In this document: piece by piece, positions 33,623 to 42,835 of the stretch | Layout of the letters: each line of letters starts with the position of its first letter | How positions within the stretch are numbered: position 1 is the first letter of the stretch | Assembly (NCBI GenBank): GCA_046758465.1 | Contig: JBHIAG010000003.1 | Coordinates: 1 to 51,665, forward strand | Direction: 5' to 3' | DNA: 51,665 nucleotides | Source: JBHIAG01 sp046758465 | GTDB lineage: Bacteria > Acidobacteriota > Terriglobia > Acidiferrales > 2-02-FULL-67-57 | Program-made: the position numbers and the translations under genes | The notes under the pieces: generated by a model | Told to the model about the DNA's origin: nothing | What the model saw: the letters and a program-made list of their open reading frames with translations, nothing else | Databases searched by the model: none

Positions 33623-33687
33623 TTTGGCTTTCCGATTCGTCTCCGGTTCTGGCCAATTCCTGCTGATTTGGCTACACTAAATCGTGA

Positions 33688-33764
33688 GGCGCGGTACCCA
33701 AGTGGCCTAAGGGAGAGGTCTGCAAAACCTCCATTCGTGGGTTCGAATCCCACCCGCGCCTCCA
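33688..33764 (+). tRNA. tRNA-Cys (GCA anticodon)
   Basis: A complete cloverleaf. Acceptor GGCGCGG (33688-33694) pairs with CCGCGCC (33754-33760), then discriminator T and encoded CCA (33762-33764). The D stem is CCC/GGG, the anticodon stem GAGGT/ACCTC encloses loop CTGCAAA with anticodon GCA, and GTGGG/CCCAC encloses TTCGAAT. TACACT at 33673-33678, ten bases upstream, may be its -10 box. The lower-GC aldolase genes start immediately downstream. Confidence 0.96.
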
Positions 33765-33871
33765 GCTTGTTCCTGCTGGTTCATTGCATTGCCACCCTAC
33801 ACGGTGCTGAAGACCAGGGGGCACCCAGGCGCTTCTAGCTCGCCGGTTGGGCGCAATCGCATAGGCATTAT

Positions 33872-35980
33872 TTATCTCGGCGTCGCATCGGGAAGACCAC
33901 CATCCACCGGGATGGTGGCGCCTGTGGTCGGCGTCTGTCGGGTGGCAAAGAAGAGCACGGCTTTGGCCACATGGGTGGCTGTTATCTTCGCTTTTAGTAA
34001 ATTTCGATTGCGGTAGTATTCTTCGAGACCCTCTGCATCCAAACCACGAGCCCGCATGCGTTCCGGACCCACTTCTGCCCACAAGCTGGACTTGCGGGGC
34101 CCGTGGGAAAATACAGCATCAGGAGCTACCATGTTTACCCGTACACCGATCTCCGCCAATTCTAAACTCGCGACACGTGCCAACTGATGGGCGGCCGCTT
34201 TGGTGGCACTGTAGGCACCAAATTTTGCACCAGGAGCAAACACATTCTTGGTGGAGACCACCACGATGTCCCCGCCTGTCCCCTGGAGTTTAAAATGGCG
34301 CGCCGCTTCACTCAGAGTATGAAGTGTTCCCTCCACATTGACTCGCTCCAATCTCCGGAAAGACTCTGCGCTCATTTCTGCGAGGGAAGACACTAAGGCT
34401 AGGCCCGCATTCACCACTAGCAAGTCTACCCCGCCCCAAGTCTGGATTACGGCCTCAAACGCATGGGCTACCGAGTCCGGATCAGTCACATCAAGTGGAA
34501 CCCCTATCACACGATCGCCAAACGTTGTTTTCAGTTCGGCGACGACGCTGTCTAGGTTTTCGCCTGCCAAATCCGTAACCGCCACATGACATCCCTGTTG
34601 CAAAAGCTCCTGCGAAATCCCGGAACCGATGGCTCCGGCTGCGCCTGTGATCAGCGCCACGTGATGCGCCAAAGGCAGTTCTGAGTCCCGTGCGAGCTTG
34701 GCATGTTGGAGACTACGATATTCCATATCAAAGAGCTCGCTTTCGGACAATCCCAGGTAAGTCCCCATGGCAGCCACGCGGGACTTGATGGCTAACGTAT
34801 GGGCTGTGATATCCCGAACGATTTTGCAAGCCGAAACATCCTTGCCGGCGCAGAGTGCACCCAATCCTGGCATGAGAATCACCCGGGGGAGAGAATCAAA
34901 GCGAACCACCCCGCTGGGCATGCGCGCCGAGTGCCTTTTTATATAAGCATCATATTTTGCCGAATAGTCGCTAACTGCCTTGGAGATTTGCTGGCGCAGC
35001 TTCGTGAGGTCGTCATATTGGGGGTCGTCAATCCACAGAGGCAGGGCTTTAGTCCGAATCAAGTGATCCGAGGTGAGGGGTGGGGAGAGAGCGAGAGATT
35101 TACCCCGATCCGAATTTACAAAATCGAGGAGCTGTCGATTTATCAGCGGTTGAAGAATAACACGAAGATCCGGTTTATCCGCGTCTCCTGTAGGCTGTGC
35201 CAACAGGCCGCGGACGACGGGTGCTACCCGAATCACTCTCTCTCTCGCGGTTGCGAGGGAGGTAGGTTCGAGAACTATTAAGGGATGGGAGTACCTTTTG
35301 GCCAAATAGTCCTCTGCCTTGCTCACCAATGCAATGGTTGTTTCGTAGGATTCGCGTGCCGTATTACCCCAGGTCACCAACCCATGGCACATCCAGACCA
35401 TGGCCTTGCTCTTGGGGTTTACTTCAAAAGCAGCCGCAGCGGCTTTAGCCAGCTTGAATCCCGGTTCGACGTATTCCAGAACAATAACATCTTCCCCCAG
35501 AGCCTTGTTTACTAGCTTTGCGCCTTCGGGCTGATTGGTGAGGGCCAAGATGGCATCGGCATGGGTGTGATCAATGTATTTTGGTGGCAGGAACGCATGG
35601 ACTAACGTTTCGACGGAGGGAGTGGGGGCACGAGAATCGAACAGGTGGGTACGGAATTCATTGACCATGGCTGCGTCAGAAAGCTCTGGGAGAGCTCGCA
35701 ACTTCTTCAAATACGCAAGGTCCAAAGCGGGATGTCCATCGGGTTCGATGACCAGCATATCGTGTCCGGAGGCCTTGACAAAGATGGCCGGGATAGCTTC
35801 ACCCAGAACGTTGGTGCACACACTCTTGACGGAAGTGTTTCCCCCACCATGAAGAACCAGACTGCCTTCTGCGCTGAGCAAGCGGGCGGAGTAGGTTCGC
35901 AGGGCTAAGTCTTCTCCCCATTTTGCTCCATACTTTCTGAGAAATTCAGTGGCTTCGTCTTCTGACCATCTGGTTTGCAT
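33872..35980 (-). CDS. Class II aldolase fused to a short-chain dehydrogenase (RhaD/YuxG-type)
   Basis: A 702-residue bifunctional enzyme. The N-terminal class II aldolase/adducin domain (about 1-430) shows LLSAEGSLVLHGGGNTSVK and the metal-binding DHTHAD (His-x-His). The C-terminal SDR domain (about 435-700) has ITGAAGAIGSGIS, VVNAGLAL, VVSTKNVF and the catalytic YSATKAA. In known fusions the aldolase cleaves rhamnulose-1-phosphate and the dehydrogenase oxidises lactaldehyde. Here the exact sugar is not provable. ATG 35980 gives MQTRWSEDEA. A 32-codon in-frame extension lacks support. Base composition is visibly lower in GC than the flanks. Confidence 0.9.
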   Translation of the reverse strand: MQTRWSEDEATEFLRKYGAKWGEDLALRTYSARLLSAEGSLVLHGGGNTSVKSVCTNVLGEAIPAIFVKASGHDMLVIEPDGHPALDLAYLKKLRALPELSDAAMVNEFRTHLFDSRAPTPSVETLVHAFLPPKYIDHTHADAILALTNQPEGAKLVNKALGEDVIVLEYVEPGFKLAKAAAAAFEVNPKSKAMVWMCHGLVTWGNTARESYETTIALVSKAEDYLAKRYSHPLIVLEPTSLATARERVIRVAPVVRGLLAQPTGDADKPDLRVILQPLINRQLLDFVNSDRGKSLALSPPLTSDHLIRTKALPLWIDDPQYDDLTKLRQQISKAVSDYSAKYDAYIKRHSARMPSGVVRFDSLPRVILMPGLGALCAGKDVSACKIVRDITAHTLAIKSRVAAMGTYLGLSESELFDMEYRSLQHAKLARDSELPLAHHVALITGAAGAIGSGISQELLQQGCHVAVTDLAGENLDSVVAELKTTFGDRVIGVPLDVTDPDSVAHAFEAVIQTWGGVDLLVVNAGLALVSSLAEMSAESFRRLERVNVEGTLHTLSEAARHFKLQGTGGDIVVVSTKNVFAPGAKFGAYSATKAAAHQLARVASLELAEIGVRVNMVAPDAVFSHGPRKSSLWAEVGPERMRARGLDAEGLEEYYRNRNLLKAKITATHVAKAVLFFATRQTPTTGATIPVDGGLPDATPR

Positions 35981-36200
35981 ATCTCTACCTACCTCCGACT
36001 CGCCCGGCTGAAGGGATTTAGCAAAAGCCTCGTTTTTCCTGCTGTGCTGATTATGTTCCGCGTCGGGGAGTATCAAGAGGCATACAATAGGAAGCTCTCA
36101 TTGTGCATTTTCGGTTACGACAGGTCGGGAGTACGTATTCCGACACAAACGGTGGAAGACCATGCGCGCAGGAGCTGTGAACTGGTGTACTCTGGCATCC

Positions 36201-37109
36201 TTAACCCCTTTTCCCCGCATACATCTCTTTCTTCTCATTCTTCAGGGTCTGATAGAGGTCAAATGCGTCTTTCGGTGCCATGAGCTCGTGAACCACCTTC
36301 CCTACAGCTTGGATCATGGCTTTGGGTGCCTCGGACTGGAAGACATTTCGGCCCATATCCACTCCCGCGGCTCCCTCATTGACCGCGCGGTAGGCTATGG
36401 TGAGGGCATCCAGTTCTGGGATCTTTTTTCCTCCCGCCATCACGATGGGAACGGGGCAGGAAGCCGTGACGGTTTCGAACCCGTCGGGAACGTAGTAGGT
36501 CTTCACAAAATGCGCACCCAGCTCCGCGCAAATTCTGCAGGCGAGGCGCAAATATTTTGCATCCCGAGTCATATTCTTGCCCACCGCGGTCACGCCCAAA
36601 ATGGGAATGCCATAGCGATTTCCTAGATCCACGAGGCGAGTCATGTTATGCACAGTCTGGGATTCGAACTCACCTCCGATGAAGACTTGTACGGCCAGCG
36701 CTGCGACATTGAGCCGAACCGCATCCTCGATCTCCACCGCAATCTGTTCGTTGGAGAGTTCCTTGAGTATGCTCGGGCCTCCGCTGGCCCTCAGCACGAT
36801 GGCTTTGGTGAAAGCTGAGGGAATGGTTGTCCGTAAGATGCCGCGGGTCAGCATCAGGGCATCCGCAAAAGGCAGCAAGGGCACGATGTTTACATCAATA
36901 CGTTCCAAACCGGTGGTGGGTCCCTGGAAGTATCCGTGATCGATGGCCAGCATGAGCGTACGGCCAGACCCGGGGTCGAAGATCCGCGCTAGCCGATTTT
37001 GCATTCCCCAATCCAGGGCATTTGAGCCCTTGAGAAAAAAGGGCTCATTTTTCACAGGAACATCTAGGTAAAAATCTTTCGCCTCTTTCTCCCTGTCGAT
37101 GTCAGGCAT
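36201..37109 (-). CDS. lsrF: LsrF/DhnA-type class I aldolase
   Basis: A 302-residue TIM-barrel aldolase strikingly like E. coli LsrF: NALDWGMQNRLARIF, LAIDHGYFQGPTTGLERID, EIEDAVRLNVAALAVQV and GVDMGRNVFQS. The Schiff-base lysine, Lys203 in FVKTYYVPDGFE, falls at the same position as in LsrF. LsrF is a thiolase that ends autoinducer-2 catabolism, but no lsrK, lsrG, lsrR or transporter is present. The enzyme may therefore act on another phosphorylated sugar, matching the neighbouring class II aldolase fusion. ATG 37109 follows a strong promoter. The 220 bases to the next gene contain no obvious gene. Confidence 0.87.
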   Translation of the reverse strand: MPDIDREKEAKDFYLDVPVKNEPFFLKGSNALDWGMQNRLARIFDPGSGRTLMLAIDHGYFQGPTTGLERIDVNIVPLLPFADALMLTRGILRTTIPSAFTKAIVLRASGGPSILKELSNEQIAVEIEDAVRLNVAALAVQVFIGGEFESQTVHNMTRLVDLGNRYGIPILGVTAVGKNMTRDAKYLRLACRICAELGAHFVKTYYVPDGFETVTASCPVPIVMAGGKKIPELDALTIAYRAVNEGAAGVDMGRNVFQSEAPKAMIQAVGKVVHELMAPKDAFDLYQTLKNEKKEMYAGKRG

Positions 37110-37169
37110 GGTGTCTTTTCCTTGCAGTTTCCTTTGTGTAATTGGGGTTTGACATTTTGGTTGGCAGCC

Positions 37170-37198
37170 ATCATAGGCCGCGGTCGCAGACAGGTCAA
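37170..37198 (-). promoter_or_regulatory. Sigma70 promoter for the aldolase genes
   Basis: On the minus strand, TTGACC (37198-37193), 17 bases, then TATGAT (37175-37170). The leader to ATG 37109 is about 55 bases. Confidence 0.68.
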
Positions 37199-37297
37199 GG
37201 CGGAATGGGCAAGTCGCGTTCTGGCTCGCTGTGCGCGGGGAGGCAGGCCGCCCTTCGGGGAGCCTCCTGGATGCGGCGTGCCCCCCAGGGCTACGGC

Positions 37298-38731
37298 TCA
37301 CCGGGGCAAGACTTTTTCCTCTTGCTCGGAGTCGCTCTCGGCGAGAAGACGATAGAGCGTGGCACGACTAATCCCGAGGACCTCGGCCGCCTGGACTTTG
37401 TTTCCTTCGACGCGCTCGAGGACGCGCCGTACGTGGCGGCGCGCGAGGGCGTCGAGCGGAAGTAAGTCCTCGTCCTCACCCTGTGTGTACGCTGAGTGGT
37501 TGCGGAGGCGCTGGGGGAGATCCCCTACGTCAATGGTGTTTCCCGTGACCATCATGCAGGCATTGCCGAGAACGTTTTCCAGCTCCCGCACATTGCCGGG
37601 CCAGGGATAGCGCACGAGCAGAGCCTGGGCGCGGCGGGTAATGCCGCGAATGGGTTTATTGTATTCGGCGGCGAAGCGTTGCACAAAGTGGCGCGCCAGC
37701 AGGGGTAGATCCTCCTTGCGCTCGGCCAGTCGCGGCAGCGAGATTTCCACCCGGGAGAGCCGGTAGTAGAGGTCGTCGCGAAATTTCTTTTCTGCCATGA
37801 GAGCGCGCAGGTCACGATTGGTGGCTACGATCACCCGTACATCCACGGTGCGCACCGCGGGAGACCCGACGCGCTGAATTTCCTGGTTCTCCAAGACCCG
37901 TAGGAGTTTGGCCTGCGTTGCTAGGGGCATGTCACTGATTTCGTCCAGCAACAAGGTGCCGCCGTGCGCGTATTCGAACAGCCCGATCTTGTCTTGCGTG
38001 GCCCCGGTAAACGCGCCTTTGACATAGCCGAACAACTCGCTCTCGAAAAGGGTTTCAACGATGGCGCAACAATTGCACACGGCAAAGGTACCCGCGGCGG
38101 CAGGACTCAGCCGGTGCAGCGCTCGCGCCACCAACTCCTTTCCGGTTCCCGTGGCCCCGGTGACCAGGACTGTCCGAAAATGGGGCGCCAAGCGGCGAAT
38201 GCGGGCGAACACGTCCAGCATCAGGGGGCTGCGGCCCACGATGCCTTCAAACTGGGAGACCTCGAGGAGTTCTCGATCGAGCTGCCAGTGGCGGTGACGC
38301 TGGCGAGCGTCTGCCACCAATTTGTCAATGCGTTGGCGCAGTCTCTCTACCGAAAGCGGCTTGTTCAGGTAGTCGCAGGCGCCTTTCTGGATCGCCTCCA
38401 CCGCAGATTCGGTGGAATAGTAAGCTGTCATCAGGATCACATCTATGCCGGGATCGACCTCGACGATCCGTTCTAACACTTCCATCCCACCGAGCTTGGG
38501 CATCACCAAGTCGAGGAGGACGATCTGCGGGCGCTTGCGGAATACTAACTCCAGGCCGCTCTCGGGATCCGTTGTCATAAGAATTTCTAGCCCCGCTTGG
38601 GCCAAGGCGGCCGTAATGAGTTCAAGAGTCTGCAGCTCGTCATCAATCGCCACCAGCGTAACGGTAAATTCATCCGGTGATCGCGAGCGCAGAGTTCGAG
38701 TTGCTACTTCTCTAGTCAAGGAACTGTTCAA
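37298..38731 (-). CDS. NtrC-family sigma54 response regulator
   Basis: A 477-residue activator. The receiver (about 25-140) has Asp74 in IVLLDLVMP, with the acidic pair in VAIDDE. The AAA+ domain (about 163-400) has Walker A GATGTGKE (192-199), the sigma54-contact loop GAFTGA (239-244) and LLLDEISDMPL. A Fis helix-turn-helix, QAAEVLGISRATLYRLL, ends the protein. It should switch on sigma54 promoters after phosphorylation. The start is uncertain: TTG 38731 overlaps the upstream receiver gene by 20 bases, and another TTG lies four codons in. It is the last gene of the signalling operon. Confidence 0.93.
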   Translation of the reverse strand: MNSSLTREVATRTLRSRSPDEFTVTLVAIDDELQTLELITAALAQAGLEILMTTDPESGLELVFRKRPQIVLLDLVMPKLGGMEVLERIVEVDPGIDVILMTAYYSTESAVEAIQKGACDYLNKPLSVERLRQRIDKLVADARQRHRHWQLDRELLEVSQFEGIVGRSPLMLDVFARIRRLAPHFRTVLVTGATGTGKELVARALHRLSPAAAGTFAVCNCCAIVETLFESELFGYVKGAFTGATQDKIGLFEYAHGGTLLLDEISDMPLATQAKLLRVLENQEIQRVGSPAVRTVDVRVIVATNRDLRALMAEKKFRDDLYYRLSRVEISLPRLAERKEDLPLLARHFVQRFAAEYNKPIRGITRRAQALLVRYPWPGNVRELENVLGNACMMVTGNTIDVGDLPQRLRNHSAYTQGEDEDLLPLDALARRHVRRVLERVEGNKVQAAEVLGISRATLYRLLAESDSEQEEKVLPR

Positions 38732-39074
38732 TCTGTGTTTTCAGCGCGGCGGCATCAATGGGTTTGGCGATGTAGCCATCGAAACCGGCTGCCAGCACCT
38801 TCTCTCGATCGCCCTGCATGGCGTAGGCCGTGAGCGCCAGCACCGGAAGGGCCGCTAAGCAAGGGTTCTGGCGGAGCTGGCGCAGCACGGTAAAGCCATC
38901 CAAGCGCGGCATCTGGAGGTCCAGAAGAACCAGGTCGGGGTGTATCTCCTCGGCCTTCTGCAGCGCTTCGCGTCCATCGCATGCTTCGACCACTTGGCAG
39001 CCCCCTCTCTGGAAGATTTCCGCGAGCAATTCCCGGCTGGCCGAGTCGTCTTCCGCAACCAGAATCTTCCACAT
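38712..39074 (-). CDS. Single-domain response regulator (CheY-like)
   Basis: A 120-residue receiver with no output domain. KILVAEDDSASRELLAEIF gives the acidic pocket, LVLLDLQMPRLDG the phospho-acceptor Asp, LALTAYAM the switch Thr and YIAKPID the conserved Lys. It is like the detached receiver of a hybrid kinase. ATG 39074 gives MWKILVAEDD and is preferred over an upstream GTG. It sits between a REC-PAS kinase and the NtrC regulator, so it may be an intermediate or sink in the same phosphorelay. Confidence 0.9.
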   Translation of the reverse strand: MWKILVAEDDSASRELLAEIFQRGGCQVVEACDGREALQKAEEIHPDLVLLDLQMPRLDGFTVLRQLRQNPCLAALPVLALTAYAMQGDREKVLAAGFDGYIAKPIDAAALKTQIEQFLD

Positions 39075-39124
39075 GATTGGTACGGCGCGTCCCACGAAGC
39101 CGCGACGAGATTAGGGTTTCTCGG

Positions 39125-40792
39125 TCAGCGGTGAAAATCCATCCCCCGCGGCAGGGTGAAAGTGAAGCGGCTGCCTTTGCCCGGCTCGCTCTCCACCCAG
39201 ATTTTCCCTTGGTGCGCTTCCACCAGACGGCGGGTGATGGTCAACCCCAGGCCGGTTCCTTCTTTCACGCCCGTGGTGGTAGTTCCCACCTGATGAAACT
39301 CGCTGAAAATCGCGTTTTGCTCTTCGCGGGGGATTCCCACTCCCGTGTCGCTGACTGAGATGCACACGCAGTTATCTTTCAGCGACGACTCGATGCGCGC
39401 TCGGCCTCCCTCGGGGGTGAACTTGACCGCGTTGCTGAGCAGGTTGGAGAGAATCTGTTTGACACGCGCAGGATCTGCATCCACGTAGAGTCCGGGTTCC
39501 ACTGCATTCTCCATCCGAATATTCTTGCTGCTGGCCAGCTGGTGGATATCGGACAACGCCTCCGGCACGAGGTCTGCCAGGGCGAAGTGTTCAGGGTGCA
39601 ATTCAAGATGGCCGGTTTCAATCCTGGAGAGATCCAGAATATCGTTAATGAGCGCCAGGAGGTGGTGCGCGCCCTTGCGAACGTGGCCTACGTAGCGCTT
39701 CTGCTTTTCATTGAGTGGGCCGGGTCTCTCTTCCGCCAGCAACTCGGAGAAGCCGCTAATTGCGTTCAGCGAGCTGCGCAGCTCGTGACTCACGCTGGCC
39801 AGGAATTGGCTCTTGAGCTGATTGGCGCGCTGGGCTTCGCGCGTGCGCAGCTCCAGTTCTTTGTTGATGTCCGCCAGTTCAGCCGTGCGTTCCGCGACAC
39901 GCTGTTCGAGTTCCTCGTTGAGCTTGCGGAGTTCTTCCTCGGCCTGCTTGCGCTCGGTGATGTCGAACATCACGCCTTCCAAGGCCACCAGCTGGCCCTG
40001 GTCGTCGAACACGCCGCGACCAAAGTCCTCGATCCACTTTTCGACTCGCGCGCGGGGCTGGAGGCGGTATTGGAGGCAAAAGAAGGTGCGGGCGGCGACG
40101 GCGTCCTGGACTTGGCTGCAGATACGCTGGCGGTCGTCAGGGTGGATGAGTTGGGCGAAGACGGTGCGGTGTTCGACCAAGCTGGCGGCGGCATAGCCGG
40201 TGAGTTCCTGGGCCTGTTCGCTGGCGAACTCCAGGGTGCGGTCGCGGTCGTGGCCGCAGCGGTAGACCATGGCGGGGATGTTTTGCACCAGGGTTTGGAA
40301 GCGGCGGTGCTCTTCGCGCAGGGCCAGTTCGGCGTGGCGGCGCTCCTGGCGGAGGTGGTGCTCGGCCAGGGCTTGCTCGACGGCGATGGGGAGGCGGCCC
40401 AAGCGGTCTTTGAGAACGTAGTCGGAGACGCCCTTCTTGATGCACTCGATGGCAGCCTCATCGCCCAGGGCAGCGGTGACCAGGATGAAAGGAATATCGC
40501 GGCCGGATTGCTGAAGAATTTCCAGGGCGTCCATGCCGGTCCAGGGGCCGAGGTTATAGTCGGCGAGGATGACATCGTAGTCGGCCTCCTGGAGGCGTCG
40601 TGTGAAGGCCTCGGGGGTATCGGCCAGGTTGTGGGTCACGCGATGGTGAGCGCGGCGGAGGGTGTGGAGGACGAGTTCGGCATCGGCAGGGTTGTCTTCG
40701 AGGATGAGGACACGTAGAGCGTAGCCGGACGTCTCTCGCTGCGCCGTGGGAATCGGGCCGACTGAGTTTTTTCGCTGCGCGATGGGGACCAT
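39125..40792 (-). CDS. REC-PAS histidine kinase
   Basis: A 555-residue sensor kinase with an inverted layout. An N-terminal receiver (about 25-145; VLILEDNPADAELVL, Asp in VILADYNLG) is followed by a PAS domain (about 165-290; ending MFDITERKQAEEELRKLNEELEQ), a coiled coil, the H-box FLASVSHELRSSLN and HATPase motifs NLLSNAVKF, DTGVGIP and GTGLGLTI. No membrane helix is seen, so it is cytoplasmic. ATG 40792 has AGGAG eight bases before it; a GTG 24 bases earlier is less likely. The receiver is fed, plausibly, by the kinase upstream, giving a relay. Confidence 0.92.
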   Translation of the reverse strand: MVPIAQRKNSVGPIPTAQRETSGYALRVLILEDNPADAELVLHTLRRAHHRVTHNLADTPEAFTRRLQEADYDVILADYNLGPWTGMDALEILQQSGRDIPFILVTAALGDEAAIECIKKGVSDYVLKDRLGRLPIAVEQALAEHHLRQERRHAELALREEHRRFQTLVQNIPAMVYRCGHDRDRTLEFASEQAQELTGYAAASLVEHRTVFAQLIHPDDRQRICSQVQDAVAARTFFCLQYRLQPRARVEKWIEDFGRGVFDDQGQLVALEGVMFDITERKQAEEELRKLNEELEQRVAERTAELADINKELELRTREAQRANQLKSQFLASVSHELRSSLNAISGFSELLAEERPGPLNEKQKRYVGHVRKGAHHLLALINDILDLSRIETGHLELHPEHFALADLVPEALSDIHQLASSKNIRMENAVEPGLYVDADPARVKQILSNLLSNAVKFTPEGGRARIESSLKDNCVCISVSDTGVGIPREEQNAIFSEFHQVGTTTTGVKEGTGLGLTITRRLVEAHQGKIWVESEPGKGSRFTFTLPRGMDFHR

Positions 40793-40805
40793 GGCGTTGC
40801 TCCTG

Positions 40806-41270
40806 CTAATCTGCACGAAAGGTGTTGGGGGGCGGAGCCTGGTTCACCAGCAGCCAGTAGAGCCCCAGTTGTTTGACGGTTTCGCGGAATTGGTGGAAGT
40901 CTACCGGCTTCTGGATGTAGCTGTTGACGCCGAGCTGATAGCCGTTGACCAGGTCTTTTTCTTCCTTGGAGGCGGTGAGGATGACGACGGGGATGGCTTT
41001 GGTGCGGGGGTCGCTTTTGACCTGCCGGAGGACTTCCAGGCCGTCCACTTTGGGGAGTTTCAAATCGAGCAGGGCGAGTTTGGGTGGGCGGTCGAAGGAG
41101 CGGCCGCGGTAGGGGCCGCGGCAGAAGAGGAAATCCAGAGCTTCCTCGCCGTCGCGGGCGACGTGGATGCGGTTGCGGATGTTCTCGCTACGCAGGGCGT
41201 GGAGGGTCAACTCGACGTCGGCAGGGCTGTCTTCAACCAGCAGGATTTCCACTTCGCCTTTCGGTGTCAT
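40806..41270 (-). CDS. Single-domain response regulator (Rcp1-like)
   Basis: A 154-residue receiver of the Rcp1 class that usually partners phytochrome-like kinases. EILLVEDSPADVELTLHAL, LALLDLKLPKVDG (acceptor Asp), VVILTASKEEKD and YIQKPVDF are present. A 12-residue insertion (FLFCRGPYRGRS) between helix 2 and strand 3 is typical of this class. Its ATG overlaps the stop of the kinase at 41267-42835 (ATGA), so the pair is almost certainly cognate. The kinase-receiver gene starts 13 bases downstream. Confidence 0.92.
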   Translation of the reverse strand: MTPKGEVEILLVEDSPADVELTLHALRSENIRNRIHVARDGEEALDFLFCRGPYRGRSFDRPPKLALLDLKLPKVDGLEVLRQVKSDPRTKAIPVVILTASKEEKDLVNGYQLGVNSYIQKPVDFHQFRETVKQLGLYWLLVNQAPPPNTFRAD

Positions 41271-42835
41271 CGCTCACCTCGCTGCGCGGGAGTGCTTGTG
41301 TTATCCGGTTCAGGGGTCTCAGGAAGTCCCAGGGAGAAATAGAAGGTCGCGCCTTTGTCGAGTTCGGCTTCGGCCCAGGCGCGGCCGCCGTGTTTATGGA
41401 GGATGCGCTGGGCGGTGGCCAAGCCGACGCCGGTGCCTTCAAAATCTTCCCGGCGGTGGAGGCGCTGGAAGACGCCGAAGAGCTTGTCGACGTATTTCAT
41501 GCTGAAGCCGATACCGTTGTCACGCACGAAGACGACGGGCTGGCCGTTCTGGGTGGTGGAGCCGACTTCGATGACGGCGTGTTCCCGGGGCCGGGTGAAT
41601 TTGACGGCGTTGGCGAGGAAGTTGGAAAGGACTTGTTTCATCAGGGCGGGGTCGCAGTCGGCGAAGGGCAGTTGGCCGATGCGCCATTTGATCTGGCGGC
41701 CTTCGGTTTCCGGCTTGAGCTCGGCGAGAACTTCTTCCACCAGGGAGTTCAATCCCGTGGTTTGGCGGGCGAGTTCCTGGCGGCCGAGCCGGGCCAGGTT
41801 GAGCAGATCGTCCACCAGGCGGCCCATCTGGCCGGTGCCCTGCTGGATGCGCTGGAGGTAGTGGCGGGCGGTGGCGTCGAGTCGCGGGCCCACTTCTTCC
41901 GCTAGGATTTTGGCAAAGCCATCAATGTGACGCAGGGGAGCCCGCAGGTCGTGGGAGACGGAGTAGGTAAAAGCTTCCAGTTCTTTGTTGGAGGCCGCGA
42001 GCCCGGCGTGGGCTCTTTGCAGTGCCTCCTCGTCCTGTTTACGCGCAGTGATGTCGCGTGCGGTGGCGTAAATCAATTCTTGTCCGGGCAAGGGGGTGGC
42101 ATTCCACAAGAGCCACTTGTAAGAGCCATCCTTGCCGCGGTAGCGATTCTCAAACGCAATGGTGTCTACCCCGGTGGTGAGCTTCTGCGCTTCGGCGGCG
42201 GTGGCTTCGCGGTCTTCGGGATGAACGAATTCGAGGTAGGGTTTTGCGAGGAGTTCCTGGTTGGTAAAGCCGAGGGTTTTTTCCCAGGCTGGGTTGAGGC
42301 GCTTGAAGTAGCCATCGAAGCCAGCGATGCAGAGCATATCGAACGGGAGGGTGAAGAAGCGGTCGAGTTCTTCCCGGCGTTGGCGCTCGGTGAGGTCCTC
42401 GATGGCCAGGAGGATCATTTCTGTACGGTTGCCCTCCCGATAGATGCGGCGGGCATTGAGCAGCATCACCTTGTGCCCGATGGCGGGGAAGTCGTGCTCC
42501 ACCTCGAAGTCCTGAAACTGGGTATTCTCGAGGAGAATCTGCTCCAGCAGGGTGCGCAGACGGGGGATGTCCCACTGGCGGTTACCCAAGTCGTAGAGGA
42601 GGCAGTTTTCGGTCTCCTGGGCTGAGACCCGGAAGGTCTGGTAGAAGGAGCGATTCGCGGTTTTGACGCGTAGGTTGGCGTCGAGGATGAGGAGCGGTTC
42701 GCGCACGGTCGCGATGATGCTTTCGGCGTAAATCCGGGCGTCCTGTGCGGCTTCCAGGAGAGCGCGGAAGGTTGTCTCGCTGGCCGCGGCCTTGCGCGGA
42801 CGTTTGCGGCGAGGGCTGTGCTTGCGGGGTTTCAC
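41267..42835 (-). CDS. PAS-PAS histidine kinase (phytochrome-type kinase core)
   Basis: A 522-residue cytoplasmic sensor kinase. A basic N-terminus (KPRKHSPRRKRPRK) precedes two PAS domains (about 30-155 and 160-280), each ending in the DLTERQR and DITARKQ linkers. The H-box is AFTYSVSHDLRAPLRHIDGF, as in Cph1-type kinases, and the ATP-binding motifs are NFLANAVKF, DNGIGF and GTGVGLAT. It is unlike the kinase at 39125 in having no receiver. GTG 42835 overlaps the stop of the mini zinc-ribbon gene (GTGA) and its own stop overlaps the Rcp1-like gene. The ligand of the PAS domains is unknown. Confidence 0.92.
   Translation of the reverse strand: MKPRKHSPRRKRPRKAAASETTFRALLEAAQDARIYAESIIATVREPLLILDANLRVKTANRSFYQTFRVSAQETENCLLYDLGNRQWDIPRLRTLLEQILLENTQFQDFEVEHDFPAIGHKVMLLNARRIYREGNRTEMILLAIEDLTERQRREELDRFFTLPFDMLCIAGFDGYFKRLNPAWEKTLGFTNQELLAKPYLEFVHPEDREATAAEAQKLTTGVDTIAFENRYRGKDGSYKWLLWNATPLPGQELIYATARDITARKQDEEALQRAHAGLAASNKELEAFTYSVSHDLRAPLRHIDGFAKILAEEVGPRLDATARHYLQRIQQGTGQMGRLVDDLLNLARLGRQELARQTTGLNSLVEEVLAELKPETEGRQIKWRIGQLPFADCDPALMKQVLSNFLANAVKFTRPREHAVIEVGSTTQNGQPVVFVRDNGIGFSMKYVDKLFGVFQRLHRREDFEGTGVGLATAQRILHKHGGRAWAEAELDKGATFYFSLGLPETPEPDNTSTPAQRGER

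Noticed and set aside
27991..33764. cysS and tRNA-Cys as a linked cysteine-decoding unit
   Set aside because: They are 4.2 kb apart with unrelated genes between and separate promoters; chance proximity is sufficient.
33894..33917. Hairpin CCACCATC-caccgg-GATGGTGG near the end of the aldolase/SDR gene
   Set aside because: It lies inside the coding sequence of the conserved SDR C-terminus (VDGG), so the symmetry is probably incidental.
36655..36680. A TTCGAA-containing stretch resembling the T-arm of the tRNA-Cys gene, as a possible attachment-site repeat
   Set aside because: The match is about 10 bases of a common tRNA-like sequence and lies inside the conserved aldolase coding sequence.
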